Positions 24,064-31,906 of a stretch of DNA of 37,564 nt are shown piece after piece. The notes under the pieces are model-generated. The model saw nothing but the letters and a program-made list of their open reading frames with translations, did no database searches and had not been told where the DNA came from. Numbering within the stretch: position 1 is the first letter of the stretch; the number at the start of each line of letters is the position of its first letter. This DNA is from Bacillota bacterium (GTDB lineage Bacteria; Bacillota; Clostridia; Oscillospirales; Ruminococcaceae): NCBI GenBank assembly GCA_029572815.1, contig JAKPUQ010000055.1, positions 1 to 37,564 of the forward strand, in the 5' to 3' direction. Made by a program: the position numbers and the translations under genes.

Positions 24064-26484
24064 TTACCAGGTCCAGCCGCTGAATCTCTTTGCGACTGTT
24101 GAGCGGAGAGTTTCATTGTTTTTCTTACAGTATTCGTTGAATGCTGCAAGTCCGATAAGCATCATGCCTGCGAAGAACAGGTATATCCACCAGTTAAGAG
24201 CCATTAAGTATTCTCTTGTGGCATATACGGTAATTGTAAGCAGACAGGCTGATGAAGCGATGAACCAGGTTTTTGATCTTGTCATGATCGAGATAATGAG
24301 TACAAGCATCATTACAGCCATTACGAATATGGTGTTTCCGCCGTTGTCAAAGCGTAAAGCGTCTGCGAGGAGAGCAATGAACGAGAAGATGAACAGACAA
24401 TTGGATGCGTATTTTGCAGCGCTGGTATACTTGCGCCAGATAAAGCGGCAGACAAGGCCGGTGAGTGCTATGACAGCGATGGTTATTTTGCTGGATATCT
24501 GCTCAGAATCGGGTATGAGGAAGGGGCGTGTGATGAGTGCGATAGCAGTAAGAGCTGTTGTTATCGTCAGGAGGATCGATGAAACATGATCCGGTGTATT
24601 CTTCTTTATGAAGCAGGCTGCATACACTGCCATAGCCATAAGCATACAGAATGCGGTGTTTCTGCCCTGACCGTTCATCAATGCTATAGCCAGCCAGCCT
24701 GTAGAGAGCATGGGATCCAGAACTGTCTTTTCATCCGAGGCAACAAAAATGCCCTTTGAATAAATGAGCCTTGAAAGACCCATATATGTGAGAAATACAG
24801 CCGATAATACGATAAGCTTGATGATCTCGTCCGATGAGTATGCTGTAACAGCCTTGTAGACGGTAATGATAAAGGAAAGAGCTGGAAGCAATGCTGTGAA
24901 GTTATAGCGCATTCTGTTTGATACTGCGAAGTGAATGAGACATACAGCAAGGGGGACGAGGAAGAAACGGCCTGTCTCAGAAGCTGCAATAAGGATCACA
25001 CCGGCTGCGATAAGATCAGTGTAACGTGCGGCTTCAATTCCTTGAGCAGCTTTTCCGGCAAATCTCTTTAAAATGAAAGCAGAAGCCGTGAATATAAAAG
25101 CAAGGAAGCACCAGCATAATGTGTTGGCAGATACACGGGATAAACCTGTTTCTGAGATGATAATACGTATAGCTGATCCACAGGTCAGCATAGGAAGATA
25201 TATTGCTGTGATACCTGCGGCAGTGCTTATGATGTTGTTTTTGCTGAAAACATATGCGCCTATTACTGCGGAAACCAGCATTGCGATCATTATTTCGGGA
25301 ATATATTCAAATTCTGAAGCATTTGCCAGACATACAACAGCTGAGATGACAGAAGCGGCAAAGGTGAAGCTCTCGGTGAAGATGTGCCTGAATCCGGGAA
25401 CAAAACGATGTATGATATAAATGAGGAACGCTCCGCCGAAGAAACAAAGGCAGCTGCTTCTCCTGTCATACCCGTTGTAAACGTCCAGTGAAAACATAAG
25501 AGCAAGCAGGAGACTTACAACTGACTCAGCATAGATAAGACCTTCTATCTTTTTATAGAAGCCATAGAATACAAGCTGTGCGATGATAACGGCTGATATG
25601 AAGTATCCCTGTACAGAGGGAGATGCTATTTCGGACAAAACGTACATTGCAGGGCATACTCCGTAGATAAGAGCGGCCGCTGAGCCGACTATTTTGAATG
25701 GCAGCTCATGCTTTTTGCCGTCAGCAGCTTTGAATACATAAATAATAGCAGTAACTATTGCCTGAAGTATGATGAGTACAGGAACTGTTCCCTCAATTGT
25801 ATCGCCTGCCCGGAAGGCTGCGAACAGCAGTGCAAATGCAGTGCAGGAAAGAGCAGAATAAATAAGAGGGAGCTTTGAAAAGAGTTTGTTTCCGAGGAAC
25901 AGCATTGCAGCTGCCAGAGCGGTAGAAGCTGCCAGAAGCGCACAGGCGCCGTCTCCGTGGAATGAGAACCATTCACCCATGAGTCTGTAGAAGCCGGCTG
26001 TAAGGAGAGCTGTGGACATAAAGCCTGTTCCGAGGATGTAGAATGATACTGCAGTTCCCGAAAGTTTCAGGAATTTTTTGATAACAGCACTAAGTATAAA
26101 GGTAACAGCCGCTGCTGCTGCGATTATAGCGACCCTGCCCGAGTGAGAGGTATGGACCCATCTGGCAACTCCGAAGGCAAGTCCCGACAGCACCACGAAA
26201 AATGTGCCTATAAGGAAGAGAACGTTTGAAACGGTCATATCGTGCTTTTTACGCGGCGGTTCCGGAATGTACTGTGGAGCAGGCTGCGGCACAGAAACGC
26301 GCGGAGCTTTCAGCTGAGGGTATGGCTGCGTATAAATAGGCGGGATATTCATTGGGGTTCCGGGTGGCTGCACAGCTCCCGAAGATCCATTTTTGTCCGA
26401 TGCTCTTACGATTGCGATTATTATAATCGGAAGAGCAAAGGGGATAATAATAAACAGGGCGATAATAATATTGATAGTCAACAT
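24064..26484 (-). CDS. Giant polytopic membrane protein of unknown function
   Basis: About 806 residues. Three closely spaced ATGs occur; I prefer the one starting MLTINII, which lies nine bases from AAAGG, though the reading could begin nine bases earlier. One N-terminal helix is followed by a proline-rich cytoplasmic or external stretch (about 40-80, QPAPQYIPEPPRKKHD). Some twenty hydrophobic segments of helix length then run to the C-terminus with very short loops, and no soluble domain is visible. It resembles the long multi-helix proteins annotated as DUF2157/DUF2339-like or SCO7613 C-terminal-like, but I cannot assign a family with certainty. It is monocistronic and divergent from a nitroreductase gene. 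Confidence 0.8.
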   Translation of the reverse strand: MLTINIIIALFIIIPFALPIIIIAIVRASDKNGSSGAVQPPGTPMNIPPIYTQPYPQLKAPRVSVPQPAPQYIPEPPRKKHDMTVSNVLFLIGTFFVVLSGLAFGVARWVHTSHSGRVAIIAAAAAVTFILSAVIKKFLKLSGTAVSFYILGTGFMSTALLTAGFYRLMGEWFSFHGDGACALLAASTALAAAMLFLGNKLFSKLPLIYSALSCTAFALLFAAFRAGDTIEGTVPVLIILQAIVTAIIYVFKAADGKKHELPFKIVGSAAALIYGVCPAMYVLSEIASPSVQGYFISAVIIAQLVFYGFYKKIEGLIYAESVVSLLLALMFSLDVYNGYDRRSSCLCFFGGAFLIYIIHRFVPGFRHIFTESFTFAASVISAVVCLANASEFEYIPEIMIAMLVSAVIGAYVFSKNNIISTAAGITAIYLPMLTCGSAIRIIISETGLSRVSANTLCWCFLAFIFTASAFILKRFAGKAAQGIEAARYTDLIAAGVILIAASETGRFFLVPLAVCLIHFAVSNRMRYNFTALLPALSFIITVYKAVTAYSSDEIIKLIVLSAVFLTYMGLSRLIYSKGIFVASDEKTVLDPMLSTGWLAIALMNGQGRNTAFCMLMAMAVYAACFIKKNTPDHVSSILLTITTALTAIALITRPFLIPDSEQISSKITIAVIALTGLVCRFIWRKYTSAAKYASNCLFIFSFIALLADALRFDNGGNTIFVMAVMMLVLIISIMTRSKTWFIASSACLLTITVYATREYLMALNWWIYLFFAGMMLIGLAAFNEYCKKNNETLRSTVAKRFSGWTW

Positions 26485-26529
26485 AACCATCATCCTTTCT
26501 TTGTGCCTGAAGTGGTTTACTGTGACTAT

Positions 26530-26558
26530 ATCATAACATTTCCGTACTTATTTTGTAA
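26530..26558 (-). promoter_or_regulatory. Promoter of the large membrane protein gene
   Basis: On the minus strand TTACAA (26558-26553), a 17-bp spacer and TATGAT (26535-26530), about 45 bases before the start codon. Confidence 0.7.
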
Positions 26559-26568
26559 GGTGTAATTC

Positions 26569-26593
26569 GTCATTTTCTGAATGACAAATGTCA
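26569..26593. promoter_or_regulatory. Overlapping dyads between divergent promoters, possible operator
   Basis: GTCATT-TTCTG-AATGAC (26569-26585) shares its right arm with TGACA-AA-TGTCA (26582-26593). The pair lies just upstream of the leftward -35 box and about 40 bp before the rightward one, a natural place for a regulator of both genes. No regulator gene is adjacent, and chance cannot be excluded. Confidence 0.35.
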
Positions 26594-26634
26594 CTAAATA
26601 TAATCTGATCCATAAAGTACCTGTATAATATCTA

Positions 26635-26663
26635 TTGAAAAAAGTTATTTCAGATGATATAAT
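26635..26663 (+). promoter_or_regulatory. Promoter of the nitroreductase gene
   Basis: TTGAAA (26635-26640), a 17-bp spacer and TATAAT (26658-26663). The leader would be about 17 bases, just enough for the AAGGAG ribosome site. A second TATAAT at 26624-26629 lacks a good -35. Confidence 0.65.
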
Positions 26664-26686
26664 TACCTAAAAGGAGATGATATGCG

Positions 26687-27202
26687 ATGGATTTTATTAA
26701 ATTGTCAGCTGAGAGATACTCTGTAAGGAGCTTTGATGATCGCCCAATAAGTGATGAGCATATGAAGATACTGCTGAGAGCTGCTGTGCTTGCACCTACT
26801 GGCTGCAATTATCAGCCTCAGAGGATATATGTTGTGCAAAGTGAAGAAAAACTCGGAAAACTCAGGGAGATAAGCAGATGTACATTTGGTGCTAAAACCG
26901 TACTTGTGTTTACCTATGACGTGACGGAGGACTGGAAAAATCCTCTTGAAAAGGGTGTTCACTCAGGAGAGCAGGACGTGAGCATAGCTGCTTCACACGT
27001 AATGCTTCAGGCTTGGGAGCTTGGTATCGGTACCTGCTGGGTAAACTATTTCAGCAATTCCCGCCTTGAAAAGGAGCTTGGACTGCCCGAAAACGAGCGG
27101 TCTGTACTCATTATGCCCATTGGTTATCCGTCCCCCGATGCAAGCCCTCTTCCCATGCACAGTGAATACAAGGCTGTGGAGGAGATAGTTAAATTCATAT
27201 GA
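26687..27202 (+). CDS. Nitroreductase-family FMN oxidoreductase
   Basis: A 171-residue flavoprotein of the compact nitroreductase type. The FMN-binding opening is AERYSVRSFDDRPISDE, followed by LAPTGCNYQPQRIYVV. The middle (DVSIAASHVMLQAWELGIGTCWVNYFS) is the usual helix that packs on the flavin and the dimer interface, and IMPIGYPSPDA ends the core. Such enzymes use NAD(P)H to reduce nitro compounds, quinones or flavins; the natural substrate is unknown. AAGGAG lies 11 bases upstream of the chosen ATG. No terminator is visible after the stop. Confidence 0.9.
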   Translation: MDFIKLSAERYSVRSFDDRPISDEHMKILLRAAVLAPTGCNYQPQRIYVVQSEEKLGKLREISRCTFGAKTVLVFTYDVTEDWKNPLEKGVHSGEQDVSIAASHVMLQAWELGIGTCWVNYFSNSRLEKELGLPENERSVLIMPIGYPSPDASPLPMHSEYKAVEEIVKFI

Positions 27203-27578
27203 TGATATAAAATGTACAGCATAAAAGTGATATATCCGGCTATTCTTTTTGATAAATACAAACAGTATAAAACACGTATCATTTTACTTGTGATAAATTT
27301 GTGAAAAGACGAAAACGTGAGAATTCAACTGATTAATTAAGTTTTCTTTGTGAGTTGTGACGAAATTCGACAATGATTTTTATGGATTTCTTTTTTGTAT
27401 TGCTTTTTCATGCAACAGAAAGTATAATAAATATATATAAGAGTAGATGGGGATTTATATATTTATAAAAAGATTGGTTTACTGTATTAAATATTTTGTT
27501 TTATTTTTATAATCAAATTATGAGTGTTTGCAGTAAACGGTCACTGCTTTTACTGTGGCCAATTGGAGGGAATACGTT
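27203..27578 (+). other. AT-rich intergenic region with promoter and structured leader
   Basis: No gene is visible in these 376 bases. A promoter with TTGCTT (27400-27405), a 17-bp spacer and TATAAT (27423-27428) implies a leader of about 145 bases. In the leader, GTTTACTG (27477-27484) can pair with CAGTAAAC (27531-27538), while CAGTAAA (27531-27537) can instead pair with TTTACTG (27549-27555). GGTCAC (27539-27544) also pairs with GTGGCC (27555-27560). These folds are mutually exclusive and end right beside the GGAGGG ribosome site (27565-27570). Before 27400 I see nothing but AT-rich DNA. Confidence 0.55.
27400..27428 (+). promoter_or_regulatory. Promoter of the WbpM/CapD-type gene
   Basis: TTGCTT (27400-27405), a 17-bp spacer and TATAAT (27423-27428), leaving an unusually long leader before the start codon. 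Confidence 0.7.
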
Positions 27579-29516
27579 ATGAAAGATTTGTTCAGGAGTT
27601 TCAAATGCCGAAAGATCGTTCTTGCAGTCGCTGATGTATTTATTGTATGTGTTGCAGCATTGATCGCCAATTTCATTCTTTCTTTCTGGGGTAAAGATAT
27701 CGATGAGTCCCGGCTTATCGTATCAGGCGCAGTAAGTGCAATATGCTGTATAGGCGGATTGCTAATAACAGGCGCCTACAGCAGGATGTGGAGATACTTC
27801 AACAGCAAGGATTATCTCACCTGTGTATATGGCGCGATAGTCGGTATAGTTGTTGCCGCATCTATTGTATATATAATAGATAACGTTTTTTACCCGCTTT
27901 ATTCATTCCTTCATCTTACTATAATAACTTTTGGCGTATGCCTTTTCCGATATTTATTCAAGAGCGCTTTTATAACCCTTGTTAAACCAAAGGCTGTAAA
28001 AGGGAAGAGAACAATGATCATAGGCGGCGGACAGGCTTGCAGAACTATCCTCAAGGAGATACATAACGCAAAGCTCTCTCCCTATTCTGAGGACAAGCAG
28101 GTCACAATATTTGATCCTGTCTGCATCATTGATGACAACGGAGACAAGGTCGGCATGGATATAGAAGGCGTCGAGATCGTTGGTACCACCAATGAGATAC
28201 ACAGATTTGTGAGAGAGCGCAGGATAGAGCAGATACTCTTCGCGATCCCTTCATGTCTTGATGATGAGAGAAAACGTATACTTGATATATGTGCTGATAC
28301 AAAGATTCCTGTAAAGATCGTGCCTTTTATCGGAAATCTTGTCTTTGACGAAAAGAACAAGACAATTATCCACCAGATCCGTGACATCAGAGTGGAGGGT
28401 CTTCTGGGACGTGAGCCTATTACCTTCGACAATGCCGATATCAGAAACTTTATCGGCGGCAAGGTTTGTATGGTAACAGGCGGCGGCGGAAGCATCGGTT
28501 CAGAGCTTGTACGCCAGATCGCAAAGTATGCCCCCGAGAGGATAATCATAGTTGATATTTACGAAAATAATGCTTACGAGATCGAGCAGGAACTGAAAAT
28601 GGAGTACGGTGACGAGCTCAAGCTTGTCACACTGATCGCTTCTGTAAGGGATTATTTCCGTATGAATCAGATATTCGACACCTACAAGCCTGATGTTGTC
28701 TTCCATGCAGCTGCCCATAAGCATGTTCCTCTCATGGAGGTTTCGCCTATGGAAGCCATAAAGAATAACATCATCGGCACCTTCAATGTTGCTACTCTTG
28801 CCCAGTATCACGATGTAGGCAAGTTTGTTATGATATCCACTGACAAGGCGGTAAATCCCACCAATGTCATGGGAGCTTCAAAGCGCTGCTGCGAGATGAT
28901 AGTTCAGTATCTTGCACAGCAGCATGAGGGCAGAACAGAGTTCGTTACAACAAGATTTGGCAACGTTCTCGGTTCAAACGGTTCTGTTATCCCGCTGTTC
29001 AAGAAGCAGATCGAGCAGGGAAGACCTGTTACCGTTACACACCCCGACACAATCAGGTACTTCATGACCATACCTGAGGCTGTTAACCTTGTTATGGAGG
29101 CAGCAGCTATCGCAAAGGGCGGAGAGATATTCGTCCTTGATATGGGCAAGCCTGTCAAGATAGTCACTCTTGCAGAAAATCTTATCCGTATGTATGGCAA
29201 GGAGCCTTACAAGGACGTTGAGATAAGATTTACAGGACTCCGTCCCGGCGAGAAGATAAAGGAGGAGCTCCTTATGAACGAGGAGGGACTTCAGAAGACT
29301 TCCAACAAGCTTATTTTCATCGGCAAGCAGATCGAGATTGACGAGGCGACCTTTGCCTTCCGCCTTGATCTTCTGAGAAACGCCGCTCTTCAGAACAACG
29401 AGAAGATCGCTGTAGATGCACTTCATAAAATGGTTCCGACCTTTACAACTCCCGAGAAGTTCAACAGCAAGGAGCTTAAGAAGGAAACAATGGAGACAGA
29501 GGTCGAGTCCGCATAA
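27579..29516 (+). CDS. Membrane UDP-sugar 4,6-dehydratase (WbpM/CapD/FlaA1-like)
   Basis: A 645-residue enzyme for nucleotide-sugar modification in surface-polysaccharide synthesis. The start is MKDLFRSF, with GGAGGG eight bases upstream; the longer frame lacks a site. Four membrane helices occupy residues 15-130. A first Rossmann-like domain (TMIIGGGQACRTILKE, about 145) precedes the SDR domain, whose NAD motif is MVTGGGGSIGSEL (298-310). The active-site segment is STDKAVNPTNVMGASK (420-435). Met431 takes the place of the usual Tyr of YxxxK, with Lys435 kept, which is diagnostic of the WbpM branch of 4,6-dehydratases acting on UDP-GlcNAc-type substrates. No other polysaccharide genes lie in the window, so the end product is unknown. 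Confidence 0.92.
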   Translation: MKDLFRSFKCRKIVLAVADVFIVCVAALIANFILSFWGKDIDESRLIVSGAVSAICCIGGLLITGAYSRMWRYFNSKDYLTCVYGAIVGIVVAASIVYIIDNVFYPLYSFLHLTIITFGVCLFRYLFKSAFITLVKPKAVKGKRTMIIGGGQACRTILKEIHNAKLSPYSEDKQVTIFDPVCIIDDNGDKVGMDIEGVEIVGTTNEIHRFVRERRIEQILFAIPSCLDDERKRILDICADTKIPVKIVPFIGNLVFDEKNKTIIHQIRDIRVEGLLGREPITFDNADIRNFIGGKVCMVTGGGGSIGSELVRQIAKYAPERIIIVDIYENNAYEIEQELKMEYGDELKLVTLIASVRDYFRMNQIFDTYKPDVVFHAAAHKHVPLMEVSPMEAIKNNIIGTFNVATLAQYHDVGKFVMISTDKAVNPTNVMGASKRCCEMIVQYLAQQHEGRTEFVTTRFGNVLGSNGSVIPLFKKQIEQGRPVTVTHPDTIRYFMTIPEAVNLVMEAAAIAKGGEIFVLDMGKPVKIVTLAENLIRMYGKEPYKDVEIRFTGLRPGEKIKEELLMNEEGLQKTSNKLIFIGKQIEIDEATFAFRLDLLRNAALQNNEKIAVDALHKMVPTFTTPEKFNSKELKKETMETEVESA

Positions 29517-29554
29517 TGAGTCCGATAAAATTCCTTTCAGGGGATTCGGATATA

Positions 29555-29588
29555 CTGCCGTTCTTAACAGGAACGGCAGTAATTTTTT
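29555..29588 (+). terminator. Terminator of the WbpM/CapD-type gene
   Basis: The 9-bp stem CTGCCGTTC/GAACGGCAG is followed by TAA and six T (29583-29588). The remaining intergenic bases up to the next promoter show only a weak ATATACC/GGTATAT dyad. Confidence 0.88.
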
Positions 29589-29691
29589 GCCATAGCAGAG
29601 CCATGTATTGTCAAAATATACCGTTTTTGAGTAAGAGGTATATTTATTTTGTACTAACAATAAAAAGTAGGCGGCATATAGCCGGCTGATA

Positions 29692-29720
29692 TTGACAAAT
29701 CCACGCAATAGTGGTATAAT
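29692..29720 (+). promoter_or_regulatory. Consensus promoter of the glutamine synthetase gene
   Basis: TTGACA (29692-29697), a 17-bp spacer and TATAAT (29715-29720): a perfect sigma-A promoter, about 58 bases before the start codon. No GlnR-like or other operator was recognised. Confidence 0.9.
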
Positions 29721-29777
29721 TTCTAAATATAATGGAGTATTGTATATAGAGTGAGAATGCTCTGAGGAGGAAAGTAT

Positions 29778-31874
29778 ATGTCAGTTAATATTCCCGAGAT
29801 ATTTGCCTGTAACGTGTTCAACGAGGAGGTCATGAAGACCCGTCTCCCAAAGAACATCTATAAAGCCCTCAAGAGGACTATGCAGAACAACGAGCCTCTT
29901 GCTGATATGGCTACAGCCGATGTTGTTGCCAATACTATCAAAGAATGGGCTATTGAGAGAGGCGCTACCCATTACACCCACTGGTTCCAGCCTATGACAG
30001 GCTCAACAGCTGAGAAGCATGACTGTTTCATAAATCCTGCGCCCAATGGCATGGCTATCATGGAGTTCTCGGGCAAGGCTCTTGTAAAGGGCGAGCCTGA
30101 TGCATCTTCCTTCCCGTCAGGCGGTCTCAGAAGGACCAGCACTGCCAGAGGATATACCGCATGGGATCCTACATCCTACTGCTTTGTCAAGGAAGGCAGT
30201 CTCTATATCCCCACAGTTTTCGTATCTTATACAGGAGAAGTCCTCGATAAGAAAACTCCTCTCCTCCGTTCTATGCAGGCGCTGAGCAAGACTGCTGTAC
30301 GTTTCCTGAAACTTTTCGGAAACGACAGAGTAACAAGAGTTACTTCCACAGTCGGTGCCGAGCAGGAATACTTCCTTATCGACAAGAAAATGTACGATCA
30401 GCGTGAGGATATTATCCTCACGGGCAGAACACTTTTCGGTGCGAAGCCTCCCAAGGGACAGGATCTTGACGACCAGTACTTCGCTAATCTTCGCCCGAGA
30501 ATAGCTGCTTATATGGCTGATCTTGACGAGGAGCTCTGGAAGCTGGGCATATATTCAAAGACCAAGCACAACGAGGTCGCTCCCGCACAGCACGAAATGG
30601 CTCCCATATTCACCACCTCAAACCTGGGTACAGACCAGAATGAGCTGGCTATGGAGGTCATGGAGAAAGTAGCTCTCAAGCACGGACTTGTTTGTCTCCT
30701 TCACGAGAAGCCCTTCGAGGGAGTAAACGGCTCAGGAAAGCACAATAACTGGTCCATGTCCACAAACGACGGTCAGAACCTTCTTGATCCCGGCGACACA
30801 CCTATGGACAATCTCCAGTTCCTTACCATACTCTGCGCACTTATCAAGGGCGTTGACGAGTATGCCGATCTTATGAGACTTTCTGCGGCTTCCGCAGGCA
30901 ATGACCACAGACTCGGCGCTGATGAGGCACCTCCTGCTATCGTTTCCATGTTCCTGGGCGAGGAGCTTGAGGCTGTGTTACAGGCTATCGAGGACGACTC
31001 TGTATACAAGACAGAGGCAAGAGCCTTCAAGATAGGCGTTGATGCGCTTCCCTCATTCCCCAAGGACTCTACTGACAGAAACAGAACATCACCCTTCGCC
31101 TTCACGGGCAACCGCTTTGAGTTCAGAATGGTGGGTTCTTCCGATAATATCGCTTGTCCCAATGTGCTTCTCAACACTATCGTCTGCGAGGAGCTGAGCC
31201 AGTTCACAGAGATACTGGAACCCTTCAAGGGCAAGGATAACTTTGACGCCGAGGTAAGAAAGCTCCTCAAGAGCGTTATAAAGGAGCACAGAAGGATAAT
31301 CTTCAACGGCGATGGCTATTCACCTGAGTGGGTGAAGGAAGCCGAGAGAAGAGGACTTCCCAACTATGTTTCCACAGTAGACTGTATGCCTCATTATACC
31401 GATGAGAAGAATGTTCGTATTTTCCGCAAGTTTGAGATTTACAACCTTAACGAGGTTACAGCGAGAAAAGAGATCCATCTTGAGAAGTACTCCAAGACAG
31501 TCCGCATCGAAGCCCGTACAATGGTCGAAATGGCAAGAAAGCAGCTTCTTCCCGCTACAATGGAGCACGTTAAGTCACTCTGTGACGCTATCGCAACAAA
31601 GAAGCAGATCGGCTTTACCTGCAACACTGATGAAAAGATCGCAAAGAAGCTCAACGATCTTGCTGACCGCTTCTATGATTCTATCGAGAGACTTGAACAG
31701 CGCGTGAATGAAGCAAACGCTGTTGAGGGTATCCAGAAGCAGGCTGAGTTCTTCCACGATGTAGTTCTGGCTGAAATGGATATAATGAGAAGCATAGCTG
31801 ACGAGATAGAGCTGAATATGCCTTCTGCAAAGTGGCCTATCCCTTGCTATTCCGAGATAATCTACAATGTATAA
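29778..31874 (+). CDS. glnN: Type III glutamine synthetase (GlnN)
   Basis: A 698-residue cytoplasmic enzyme that joins ammonia to glutamate using ATP. Length, about 250 residues more than type I, and sequence fit type III, common in Bacteroides, Ruminococcus and Butyrivibrio. The N-terminal part shows THYTHWFQPMTGSTAEKHD, a type III hallmark. The catalytic core has AEQEYFLIDK (metal-binding glutamates), HNEVAPAQHEMAPIF, VNGSGKHNNWSMST and AGNDHRLGADEAPP, then NRTSPFAFTGNRFEFRMVGSS. A helical C-terminal region follows. GAGGAGG sits upstream of the ATG. It is monocistronic between its own promoter and terminator, consistent with a main ammonia-assimilation enzyme. Confidence 0.96.
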   Translation: MSVNIPEIFACNVFNEEVMKTRLPKNIYKALKRTMQNNEPLADMATADVVANTIKEWAIERGATHYTHWFQPMTGSTAEKHDCFINPAPNGMAIMEFSGKALVKGEPDASSFPSGGLRRTSTARGYTAWDPTSYCFVKEGSLYIPTVFVSYTGEVLDKKTPLLRSMQALSKTAVRFLKLFGNDRVTRVTSTVGAEQEYFLIDKKMYDQREDIILTGRTLFGAKPPKGQDLDDQYFANLRPRIAAYMADLDEELWKLGIYSKTKHNEVAPAQHEMAPIFTTSNLGTDQNELAMEVMEKVALKHGLVCLLHEKPFEGVNGSGKHNNWSMSTNDGQNLLDPGDTPMDNLQFLTILCALIKGVDEYADLMRLSAASAGNDHRLGADEAPPAIVSMFLGEELEAVLQAIEDDSVYKTEARAFKIGVDALPSFPKDSTDRNRTSPFAFTGNRFEFRMVGSSDNIACPNVLLNTIVCEELSQFTEILEPFKGKDNFDAEVRKLLKSVIKEHRRIIFNGDGYSPEWVKEAERRGLPNYVSTVDCMPHYTDEKNVRIFRKFEIYNLNEVTARKEIHLEKYSKTVRIEARTMVEMARKQLLPATMEHVKSLCDAIATKKQIGFTCNTDEKIAKKLNDLADRFYDSIERLEQRVNEANAVEGIQKQAEFFHDVVLAEMDIMRSIADEIELNMPSAKWPIPCYSEIIYNV

Positions 31875-31880
31875 TAAGAA

Positions 31881-31904
31881 AGCCGCCCATCAGGGCGGCT
31901 CTTT
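31881..31904. terminator. Terminator between convergent glnN and NhaC genes
   Basis: The perfect stem AGCCGCCC/GGGCGGCT with loop ATCA is followed by CTTTT on the plus strand, and lies three bases beyond the NhaC stop on the other side. It probably serves both genes. Confidence 0.85.
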
Positions 31905-31906
31905 TG

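Noticed and set aside
23873..24064. Minus-strand frame of 63 codons with a repeated peptide (RAAAPF)
   Set aside because: The peptide repetition only reflects the 94/93-bp tandem DNA repeat; there is no ribosome site and it overlaps a terminator.
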